A stretch of 20,588 bases of DNA from Gracilaria vermiculophylla (taxonomy: Eukaryota; Rhodophyta; Florideophyceae; Gracilariales; Gracilariaceae), in NCBI GenBank assembly GCA_019155205.2, contig JAHNZQ020000227.1, forward strand, positions 548,077 through 568,664, given 5' to 3'. The notes under the pieces are model-generated. The model searched no databases. It saw only the letters and a list, made by a program, of their open reading frames with translations, and was not told the DNA's origin. Shown here one piece after another: positions 8,122 to 15,425 of this stretch. How positions within the stretch are numbered: the stretch's first letter is position 1; each line of letters opens with the position of its first letter. The position numbers and the translations under genes are program-made.

Positions 8122-8251
8122 CTCCACCGTCGCTCGCCCTACGACGCGCTGTGTACCGACGCTTCCACGCTGCCGCCGCCGCCGCCCTCCACCGTCGCTC
8201 GCCCTACGACGCGCTGGGTACCGACGCTTCCACGCTGCCGCCGCCCTCCGC
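8122..8251. repeat. 65-bp direct tandem duplication
   Basis: CTCCACCGTCGCTCGCCCTA begins at 8122 and again at 8187. The two 65-bp copies are nearly identical, with a T/G change (GCTGTGTACC versus GCTGGGTACC) and small differences in the GCC run. They lie in the 3' flank of VDAC, in a spacer (7640-8341) where no gene is seen. Confidence 0.85.
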
Positions 8252-8341
8252 CGCCACCCCGCGTGTTTCCGCGCCCACTCGCTCTGTGTACACTGGCGTT
8301 TACTCTCTCGCTCGCAGCGCTCCCGCGCTCCGCCGCACTGC

Positions 8342-9360
8342 CTATTCAATCACCAGCGCCAGCCCAAACCTGTGGTTCGGCTTCTTGTCGCCAATCACGT
8401 TGAAGTGCGAGCAGATGGTGAGCGTGGTGTTTTTGCGAATCTCCTGAATGTAGCTCACCGAGAACGACCCCACCGACGTGATCTTCGTCTTCAACGTAGT
8501 GTCTCTATCAACCTCGTACCTGGTGCCCATCGCCAGCTCCTTGGTGTCCTTGCCCCGGTTGTACTCAAACTCGGCCGCAACCGAAAAGTCGCTGTTGCGG
8601 ATGTGCGAGTACGAGAACTTGGCCTTCTGCCCCTTGTCCATCACCATGACCGTCGCCTCGTGCTCCTTGCCGCTGGCGTAGTTGACGACGGCGTCCACGC
8701 CGCTCACCACCTTCGCTTCCATGTCCAGCGTGCCCTGCACGCCGGCCGTGATGCCGTGCACGCCCACCGTCATGGACGACGTCACCCTGGGCTTGCCCAG
8801 CGCGTCGGCCTTGGCCACCAGCGACAAGTGCGGGTGCACGTACTCGGCCGTGGCCAACAGCGATTGCTTGGGGCCCAAAATGCCCAGCACGTTGAGCTTC
8901 AACCCCTTGACACCGCTGTTCTCCAGCTCCATCTCCTGCGACAGCATGCCGCTGGTGAACAGCTTGGTGGTCATCGTGGCGCCCGAGAGGGTGTACTTGC
9001 AGCTGAGGTCGCCGGACAGAGACTGCACCTGCTGCTCCACGTCCTTGGGCTCGCCGTCCTTCTGCGGCACGGCGACGGTTTGAATGAGCGAGTTCAACTT
9101 GCCCGTCGTGGTGTACGTCATGCCGCTGGCGGTCCTGGTCTTGAGCTGCACTTTTTTCTCACCGTAGATGAAGTCGTCGTTGAGCAATTCTTGGCGACGC
9201 GCGCACGGGTGGGGGACGGGTTGGCTGTGTCAGAACGGGCGTGCGGCACGGCGAGGGGCGCGATCGTCCTGCGGGGCGATCCACTCGAAACATGGAAGAC
9301 GCCAAGGCGTGAAGACGTACTTTTGGCGGTCTTGCCAAGATCCTTGTAGAGCTTGACCAT
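8342..9360 (-). CDS. Mitochondrial outer-membrane porin (VDAC), two exons, 295 aa
   Basis: VDAC is a 19-stranded beta-barrel that passes metabolites such as ATP, ADP and phosphate across the mitochondrial outer membrane. Exon 1 is 9360-9321 (MVKLYKDLGKTAK plus one base) and exon 2 is 9189-8342. Joining them rebuilds a Lys codon and gives the continuous N terminus MVKLYKDLGKTAKKLLNDDF, matching the family's N-terminal helix (xYxDLGKxA). Exon 2 shows alternating hydrophobic/polar strands throughout, LKTRTASGMTYTTTGKLNS near the start, GVKGLKLNVLG (the GLK region), and the C-terminal strand NHRFGLALVIE in the place of HKxGLxL. Length is slightly over the usual 280-285. The stop is TAG at 8342-8344. 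There is no cleavable targeting signal, as expected for this family. Confidence 0.93.
9190..9320 (-). other. Spliceosomal intron of the VDAC gene, 131 bp, phase 1
   Basis: On the minus strand the donor is AAA-A|GTACGT (intron starts at 9320) and the acceptor CGCCAAG|AATTG (ends at 9190). The frame is closed across the intron but continuous when spliced. A polypyrimidine tract is weak, as expected in GC-rich DNA. This is the only intron I can define with confidence in the window. Confidence 0.88.
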
Positions 9361-10852
9361 TTTGAGAGGCGTTGGGCAACAGACGGAGCGGTTGTCAAGA
9401 CGGTTGGCGGGGGCGTGGGGCCGCTGCGATTACTCAAGATCGCGGAGGGCGGGAGGGCGGGGCGTAGAGGGCGGGCGGCGGGGGAGGGGGTTGCGGGGCG
9501 CCAACGACTGAGAGGTGCTTGTGGCGGACACGAGTGCTCCGTTGCATCGACGGTACACCGGCGTCATGCTACGCGGGGCGGCGGCGTTGCGTGGTGGCAC
9601 GAGCAGCACTGTGGCTGCTTCGGGGCGGCGCTGGGACACGAGCAACGTGTGCGCTCTGTGACACGTGGCTGCGGTGGAAGCGCTGTTCGCGTGGACAGGT
9701 GTGTGAAACGCGCCACGGCGCGTACGCGTGGCTGCAGATGCGCGATTCGTATTTGAAAAAGGCGCTGCAGCTGCGCAGTCTCGAGTGTTTTGTTCACTTG
9801 CACAGCGCACGAGTGATGAAGTGTTACGGTTGTCAACGGCGCAGCGCGACCGTTTGGCAATGTGTGTCCTCCGCAACACATGAGGCGAGCGCCCAGCATC
9901 CGCGCGGCGTGCTGCGACGATGACGTGCTGGTGCGGACGTGGCGAGCTTTACGGCGCCCGCAGGAGCACGTCATGGCGCCAGCAGAGGCGAGATTGCTGA
10001 CGCAATGCGGCGTGCCCCGCAGCACTACGTCAGCTCGATCGCCACACTGCGGCTCGTTGCATTCTCCAGCTTGCACAAACGAGGCAAGCCTGCTGCGCAC
10101 ACTGCACTGCGCAGTACAAGCACCATGGTGCGTGTGGCGGTTACGGCTGCCAAGCGCGCTGGTGCGGCGCCCACCGCCACCGCCAGTAGGAACGCCGCCG
10201 CTGTGGCCGCTGTCACAGCTGTCGCGCCGCGCCGCGCCGCGCCGCGCTGCGCTGCGCACTGCGCTATGAGACCATCACGGCTGAGCAGAATTATACCGCG
10301 CCGCACCGTGCGTAGTTGAGCACATGGGGCGCCGCTATGAGACGCGCGCCATCATTCAGCGCCGAGATCGCGCGCGCGCTCGTCTGCGCGCACCCAAACG
10401 TTACGCGCGCGCGTAACGGTCGCGCCGATTTGAAATTCAAACCGCCGCTCGCTGCCGCGCGCGCCGCGCGCGCCGCGCGCGCCGCGCGCGCCGCGCCATG
10501 CGCTCGCCGCCGCGTCGCCGCCGCCTCCGCTCGGCGCGCGCGCGCGCGCGCGCCGCGCCGTGCGCCGCCGCCACGCGCGGCGCATCAAGCCGTTCACGTC
10601 GTCGCGTACCGCTCGCGCATCGCCTGCCCCTCCAAACGGTCCCATACATGCTTCCCCTGTGCCTTAAGCGCTGTTCGCTCCTCCGCGCCCCCGTCAGCCC
10701 CCCATCAGCCCCCCGCCCGCCCTCTTCTTCTCCGCCCCCGCCATCACCCACCTCTCCCCTCTTCACGCCGCTTGCGCCCCCCTCCCACCCCCCGCCTCGG
10801 GACCTGCCTGCATCGCCCCGCAGTGTCGCCTGCGCGACACTCCCCCGCAGAC
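9361..10852. other. Divergent spacer between VDAC and the PAK-like kinase; no gene recognised
   Basis: About 1.5 kb. Open frames at 9430-10300 on both strands lack ATG starts or give Cys/Arg/Ala-rich sequence with no recognisable motif, and they overlap each other. The part nearest VDAC is G-rich (9430-9500). The part nearest the kinase is C-rich leader (10680-10850) with GCGC runs (10450-10560). CGCTATGAGAC occurs twice, at about 10262 and 10333. No tRNA or other RNA gene could be supported. Confidence 0.5.
10399..10441. promoter_or_regulatory. Two perfect palindromes upstream of the PAK-like kinase gene
   Basis: CGTTACGCGCGCGCGTAACG (10399-10418) is a perfect 20-bp palindrome. Ten bases on, TTTGAAATTCAAA (10429-10441) is a 13-bp palindrome with a single central base; its half TTTGAA matches the CHR element of cell-cycle promoters. 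The pair is a rare AT-containing island about 410-450 bp before the kinase ATG. Function is inferred from symmetry only. Confidence 0.45.
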
Positions 10853-12862
10853 ATGGGCAACACGCCTTCCGTCCCGGCTCTGCTGCACTCGCGCTCGCAC
10901 TCGGACCTCCCCGTCTCCACCCTCTCCACCGACGACGTCGACGCCAGCAGCGCCCTCTCAGAAAACTGCTCCCCAAAGCCCTCGCGCCCCCCCCTCGCCC
11001 CCATCCCCAACCACGCCGCCGACGGCAAGCTCAATACCGCCCGAAACAACCTCGCCAAGCTCGTCGCCCCAGCGCGCCGCCTCACAGAGGGCAAGGAGAA
11101 TGCCATGCCCGCCGCCGAAGGCCGCAAGCACAGCCACCACCTCTTCCTGCTCAACAGGCCGCACGACCCGCCCGTCGTGTCCAACCCCACCAAGGTCAAG
11201 CGAAAGGTGCACGTCGAGTTCGACCCCGCCACCGGCACGTACAAGGGGCTGGAGGAGGCCATCCGCGACGTGTACGACGCCGCCGTCCCCGAGGACGTCG
11301 AGGAGCTGTCGCAGACCTTCTCCGACTCGGCCGTCTCCTTTCCGCGCAGCGCCTCCGCCCTCCAGCCCAAGCCCGCCCACGCGCCGCCGCGCCCGCGCAA
11401 GACCACGCTCATCACCGCCGACAGCGAGCTCGCGCACCGCGTCGCCGCGCCGGACCGCGAGGAGCTCAGCCGCTCGGCGCTCATCCGCATGAAGCGCGGC
11501 AGGTTCCACTTCCCGGTCGCGTCGCACCTGCGCTACGGCGTGTCCAACGCCCCGGCCGTCGTCGTGGGCAAGCCGCGCCACTTCCAGCACAAGACGCACG
11601 TCAAGGTCGACCCCACGCACCCCACCGGCTTTGTCGGGCTGCCGCGCGAGTGGGAGATCCTGCTCAAGCACTCGGGCATCAACCGCGAAATGGCCATGCA
11701 GAACCCGCAGGAACTGCTCGACGTGCTGCAGGTCAACTATGAAAAGCACAGCGATCCGAACAAGTCGGCGCAGTATCACTTTGACCGAGTCAAGATGAGC
11801 GACACCACGCACATCGACAACAACCTGCTCAAGAATTGGGAGCCCAACTTCATCCACGCAAACCCGCTCAAGATGTTCAACGGCGTCATAAAGATCGGCG
11901 AGGGCTCGTGCGGATCCGTGTACAGGGCGTTCGACCCGAAGCGAAAGGTGCCCGTGGCCATCAAGAGAGTGATGCCCAAGACGGAGGAAGACATGACTCT
12001 GTTCAAGTTTGAAGTTGCCATCATGAGCTCGGCCTTCCATCACAACCTCATCAAGTGCTACGACTCGTACAAATGTGACGAAAACATGTTCATTGTCATG
12101 GAACTGGCCGACGCCGGTTCGCTCACCGACGTGCTCTACTTTCTCAATGACCGGCAGATGCACCTCAACGAACCGGAGATTGCTTTCATCTGCCGCGAGG
12201 TGCTCCAGGGGCTTGCCTCCCTGCACGGCATAAAACGCATCCACCGCGACATCAAGTCCGACAACACGCTGGTGACGCGGGACGGGCAGGTGAAGATCGC
12301 CGACTTTGGCTTTGCGGCGCAGCTGACGGCCAAGGACAACAAGCGCAACACGGTGATCGGCACGCCGTTTTGGATGGCGCCCGAGGTGTGCCGCGGGCTG
12401 GACTACGACTCGAAGGTGGACGTGTGGTCCACGGGCGTGCTGGCCATCGAGTGCGCCGAGGGCGCGCCGCCGCTGCTGCACGAGACGCAGATGAAGGCCA
12501 TGTTCATCATCGCCACCAAGGGCCCGCCGCGGCTGAAGCGGCCGGACGAATGGACGGCGGACTTCCACGACTTCATTGCCAAGTGCACCGCAATCAACCC
12601 CGAGCAGCGCGCCAGCGCGTCGGACATGCTACGGCACCCGTTCCTCAAGCGCGCCGCCAACGCCGAGCACATGGGCAGGATATTCAGCGTGGTCGCGGAC
12701 TTTCGGGAAAAGGAGAGTCCAAAGTACCAGAACTGTGAGAGGGCGGACGCCGAGGAGCCCAGACCGCAATCGCCGCAGCTGAGCCTCGACATCTCGGACG
12801 TAGAGTACGTGAGCGCGGCAGACACACTGTCGGAAAACGTGCCGCCTGAAAAGGGTCGGTAA
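10853..12862 (+). CDS. PAK/STE20-type Ser/Thr protein kinase with two CRIB-like motifs, 669 aa
   Basis: p21-activated kinases bind active Rho-family GTPases (Cdc42/Rac) through a CRIB motif and phosphorylate Ser/Thr in cytoskeletal and MAP-kinase signalling. ATG 10853 gives the N terminus MGNTPSVPALL, which fits N-myristoylation (MGxxxS/T) and so possible membrane attachment. A CRIB-like motif is at about 112-135 (VKRKVHVEFDPATGTYKGLE, degenerate). A clear CRIB is at about 237-270 (HFQHKTHVKVDPTHPTGFVG, then LPREWEILLK). The kinase domain is about 341-596: glycine loop IGEGSCGSVY, catalytic Lys K371 in VAIK, HRDIKSDN with D466, DFG with D484, and GTPFWMAPEV in the activation segment as in STE20 kinases. 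No key residue is missing. The N-terminal part between motifs is low complexity. The spacer upstream holds two palindromes. An earlier in-frame ATG exists at 10337, but the MGN start fits the family better. Confidence 0.9.
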   Translation: MGNTPSVPALLHSRSHSDLPVSTLSTDDVDASSALSENCSPKPSRPPLAPIPNHAADGKLNTARNNLAKLVAPARRLTEGKENAMPAAEGRKHSHHLFLLNRPHDPPVVSNPTKVKRKVHVEFDPATGTYKGLEEAIRDVYDAAVPEDVEELSQTFSDSAVSFPRSASALQPKPAHAPPRPRKTTLITADSELAHRVAAPDREELSRSALIRMKRGRFHFPVASHLRYGVSNAPAVVVGKPRHFQHKTHVKVDPTHPTGFVGLPREWEILLKHSGINREMAMQNPQELLDVLQVNYEKHSDPNKSAQYHFDRVKMSDTTHIDNNLLKNWEPNFIHANPLKMFNGVIKIGEGSCGSVYRAFDPKRKVPVAIKRVMPKTEEDMTLFKFEVAIMSSAFHHNLIKCYDSYKCDENMFIVMELADAGSLTDVLYFLNDRQMHLNEPEIAFICREVLQGLASLHGIKRIHRDIKSDNTLVTRDGQVKIADFGFAAQLTAKDNKRNTVIGTPFWMAPEVCRGLDYDSKVDVWSTGVLAIECAEGAPPLLHETQMKAMFIIATKGPPRLKRPDEWTADFHDFIAKCTAINPEQRASASDMLRHPFLKRAANAEHMGRIFSVVADFREKESPKYQNCERADAEEPRPQSPQLSLDISDVEYVSAADTLSENVPPEKGR

Positions 12863-13024
12863 AACTGGGCGGCGGGCGTTTTCACCCTCGGAGAGGGAAT
12901 GTGTATTAATGTCCATGGTCGCGCAGTTTTGTGGTTGCGCACCTTGTCCGCGCGACAGCCGACGTGCATATATTACTATATCTTCACATCTGCCAGCCGA
13001 TGCAGCGAGACTAGACGACGACGC

Positions 13025-13066
<42 letters not shown>

Positions 13067-13473
13067 CGACAACGACGACAACGCGAGGCGCATCGCCAAC
13101 GCAGAAAAAAGGGGGGGCCGCTCTACATTGAAAGAGAGAGCGGGAAAGCAGCTAGGATGTAGTACTTGTACAAGAGCTTTAACGTTGATGTTCGAAACAA
13201 AACTAACTGATACGTCGTTGAAACCAAATATCTATTAGCTCTCACGGTGTTTGCAGATACATCGCTCGCACCGCATCGTTCCCAGAATGAAAAAGAGACA
13301 CACTTTTCGGCCGCCGCGTGCAGCATCTCTACGGTGCGCATGACTTGCAGCAAGAGCTCGAAACGGCGCGCGAGAGGGGGGGGCGCAGGGCGCCAGGCGC
13401 CCAAGTGCAGAAAATTGTTTAGCAAAGAACGCGGCGCTCTCAAGGGGTGCGAGCGCGTGCGGCGGGGCGCAAG
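12863..13473. other. Spacer between convergent kinase and DUF1995-like genes
   Basis: No convincing gene. It contains a (GAC)n microsatellite at 13014-13082, an A/T-richer stretch at 13130-13250 and an inverted repeat at 13388-13402 (GGGCGCC-A-GGCGCCC). A 109-codon plus-strand frame from 12909 is mostly the Asp run of the microsatellite. No AATAAA is seen for either gene. Confidence 0.5.
13014..13082. repeat. (GAC)n trinucleotide microsatellite
   Basis: About 23 GAC units with single interruptions (GCC, GAT, AAC). It gives a poly-Asp frame on the plus strand and poly-Ser on the minus strand; neither is taken as coding. Confidence 0.9.
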
Positions 13474-14679
13474 TTAGATGTGGTCGGGTGCTCGGCGTTG
13501 CGCTTGTTGCTCGTCGGCGTCGCTCTCGACGCGCCACGAGAACTCGCACCGCAGCTTCTCGGGGGAGGGCGGGGACTTGTGCTCGGCAATGAGGCGGAAG
13601 CCCATGCGGCTGTGGACCTTGAGAAGGTACATTTCCCACTTTCTCGGGAAGCAGCGCAGCACGGCGCCCGTGGCGGCCTTGGCCGGGTACGCCACGGGGT
13701 CGAGGTAGTACGACAGCAGGTAGTCGCCCAAGAAGCACGGCTGGCGCGGCTGGTTGCCAAAGGATGAAAAACAGGTGAGGGCGACGAGGTCGGGGTTGAG
13801 CAGCACGACGAGCTTGTGGTCGTTCCAGTTGCAGTAATGCACGCGCTCCACGGCCTCAATGTGCGACGGGTTGCCCTGGCGGTTGGTGGGCGCTATCACC
13901 ACCGACACGGTTGACTTGAGGTTGTACGACGTGGTCTGGTCGAGCACCAGCACCTCGGCGAAGTGCTCGAGGCTGGGGTGGATGAACTGGCGGCCTATGG
14001 CGGCGTCGTGCTCCGAATTGAAGAAGATGCAGGCCCTTCTCGGGGTGAAAAGCAACGGCTTGGTGCGGGCGTCGGCGTTCTGCGGCAGGTAGTGCTTGAG
14101 GATGGCGCAGGCGCACTCGACCAGGCGGGCAAGAGAGGCGTTGGGGTGCGAGAGGTTGTGCACAGGCACGCCGGCGACGCGATCGGCGCTGTACATGAGG
14201 TGCGGGTTCTTGACGTGGGCGCGAATTCGATCGTGGCCGCTGGCGGCGGCCACGGTGATGGCGTTGGTCAGCTGCGCCACAGTGTCCTGCCACGAGGTCG
14301 GGAAGCGCGAGTAGTTGATGGCGGAGCGCAGCGCGGTGGATTGCGCGGGGCGGAGCGGCTGCTGCGGTTGCGGCTGCGGCTGCGACTGCGGCTGTTGGTG
14401 CGGCGGCGGCGACGGCTGCTGGTGGCGCTGTTGCGGGTCAAAGGCGGGCGGGCCGCCGACGAGCAGCGACTCGTCGGCGTCGCGCGCGTTGGCACGGTAC
14501 TTGCGCGTGAGTTCGGAGAGAGCGACGCGGCGGCGTTTAGAGTGCGCGGGCGGGCAGCGTTTGGAGGCGCGGCGCGGGCTGGAGGGCGGCGGTCCCTGCG
14601 CGACCATGGCGGTGATGAAAGCGGGCTTTATGGCGGCGATGAACGCGGGCTTCACGGCGGCGATGAACGCGGGCTTCAT
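13474..14679 (-). CDS. DUF1995-like protein with N-terminal octapeptide repeats, 401 aa (start uncertain)
   Basis: The C-terminal 250 residues resemble DUF1995 (PF09353), a domain of plant, algal and cyanobacterial proteins that includes the photosystem II assembly factor LPA3. Matching features: RFPTSWQDTVAQLTNAI (about 125-141), a middle block RACIFFNSEHDAAIGRQF (215-232), VVLLNPDLVALTCF (291-304), and the C-terminal block TGAVLRCFPRKWEMYLL (337-353; compare the family's GGVLxRxYPGxWxV). The N terminus has about four KPAFIAA(M/V/I) repeats, a basic Ser/Pro stretch (25-55) and a Gln/Pro tract (83-112). The early part lacks acidic residues, so an organelle-targeting role is possible but unproven. 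The frame stays open upstream; ATG 14991 would add 104 residues, but two CCAAT boxes lie inside that extension, which favours 14679. The stop is TAA at 13474-13476. Confidence 0.65.
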   Translation of the reverse strand: MKPAFIAAVKPAFIAAIKPAFITAMVAQGPPPSSPRRASKRCPPAHSKRRRVALSELTRKYRANARDADESLLVGGPPAFDPQQRHQQPSPPPHQQPQSQPQPQPQQPLRPAQSTALRSAINYSRFPTSWQDTVAQLTNAITVAAASGHDRIRAHVKNPHLMYSADRVAGVPVHNLSHPNASLARLVECACAILKHYLPQNADARTKPLLFTPRRACIFFNSEHDAAIGRQFIHPSLEHFAEVLVLDQTTSYNLKSTVSVVIAPTNRQGNPSHIEAVERVHYCNWNDHKLVVLLNPDLVALTCFSSFGNQPRQPCFLGDYLLSYYLDPVAYPAKAATGAVLRCFPRKWEMYLLKVHSRMGFRLIAEHKSPPSPEKLRCEFSWRVESDADEQQAQRRAPDHI

Positions 14680-14708
14680 GGCGGCGATGAACGCGGGCTT
14701 CAAGCCGG
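14602..14708 (-). repeat. 24-bp tandem repeat encoding KPAFIAA(M/V/I)
   Basis: Four units of GCGGGCTTYAYGGCGGCGAT-like sequence on the plus strand encode, on the minus strand, LKPAFIAA, MKPAFIAA, VKPAFIAA, IKPAFITA. Third-base and single-residue differences show separate drift. The array covers the probable translation start of the DUF1995-like gene. Confidence 0.85.
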
Positions 14709-14860
14709 GCGGGAGAGCGGTCGGCGGCGGCGGCGGCGGCAGCGGCGGCGGAGAGCGCGGCGGGCAGTGCTGCGAGCGTGCGGAGGCGCGAGGAGATGGG
14801 CGCGCGCATAAGAGGGGGCGCGCGCGGAGACGGGCAAACAGGCGGGCGCGCGGCGCGGCG

Positions 14861-14869
14861 TGATTGGGC
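14861..14869 (-). promoter_or_regulatory. CCAAT box (GCCCAATCA on the minus strand), proximal
   Basis: TGATTGGGC on the plus strand, 182 bp before the chosen DUF1995 start. Same 9-mer as at 3513-3521 and 14978-14986. Confidence 0.45.
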
Positions 14870-14977
14870 GGCGCGACGCGCGAGGCAGGCGGCAGCTGCG
14901 CGGCGGCGGCGGCGGCGGAGGCGGCGGCGGCAGCGGCGGCGCGGCGAGCTGCCGACGCGCGCTCGCGCGCTGCACTT

Positions 14978-14986
14978 TGATTGGGC
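14978..14986 (-). promoter_or_regulatory. CCAAT box (GCCCAATCA on the minus strand), distal
   Basis: TGATTGGGC on the plus strand, 117 bp further upstream than the proximal copy. Between them is CGG-rich sequence (about 14900-14945). Confidence 0.45.
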
Positions 14987-15123
14987 CGCATCGCAGGCGC
15001 TTCGCGCAATATCTGCGCGACATCGCCGCCGCGCCGCCCCGGGGCGCCGCGCGGCGCCGCGCGCCACCCGTTGCACCGCACGAGCGGCGCGCGCGCGCGT
15101 GCACGCGCCGCAGCGCGAGCCGA

Positions 15124-15227
15124 CGTGGACACGCGGCCGTGTGTGCGCGCGTGGACATGCAGCCTTGTGGGCACGCGTGGACACGTTGCCCCGTGAGCGC
15201 ACGTGGACACGCGGGCGTGTGAGCGCA
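15124..15227. repeat. 26-bp tandem repeat, four diverged copies
   Basis: Units begin CGTGGACAYG at 15124, 15150, 15176 and 15202, each exactly 26 bp, with scattered substitutions and no indels. The array lies in the spacer upstream of the DUF1995-like gene and downstream of the GAF gene, where no coding region is seen (14680-15425). Confidence 0.88.
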
Positions 15228-15271
15228 TGCGCAACTGGCGACGCGCCGTGAGCGGGCGCGCGCGCCGCTGC

Positions 15272-15377
15272 GGCGATGGCGGCGACGGCGGCGATGGCGG
15301 CGACGGCGGCGATGGCGGCGACGGCGGCGATGGCAGCGACGGCGGCGACGGCGGCGACGGCGGCGACGGCGGCGACG
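15272..15377. repeat. GGCGAYGGC 9/18-bp minisatellite
   Basis: Alternating GATGGCGGC and GACGGCGGC units form an 18-bp higher-order period for about four copies, then plain GACGGCGGC follows. It lies about 50-155 bp beyond the stop of the GAF gene. On the plus strand one frame reads Gly-Asp-Gly, with no other coding support. Confidence 0.85.
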
Positions 15378-15425
15378 GGGGGGCGCGTCGTGGGGCAGCG
15401 GCGGGCGTTTACGGGGCGCGCGGCG

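Noticed and set aside
9810..9998. A box C/D-like snoRNA (GTGATGA at about 9812 with CTGA at about 9995)
   Set aside because: The distance of about 180 bases is too long for a typical C/D RNA and no terminal stem is visible.
9430..10300. Overlapping open frames in the VDAC-kinase spacer (for example 9519-9923 and 9862-10269)
   Set aside because: They start at TTG or GTG, overlap on both strands, and show no recognisable motif or domain.
12909..13238. A 109-codon plus-strand ORF with a poly-Asp run
   Set aside because: Its core is the (GAC)n microsatellite; the opposite strand is equally open as poly-Ser, and the flanks have no recognisable features.
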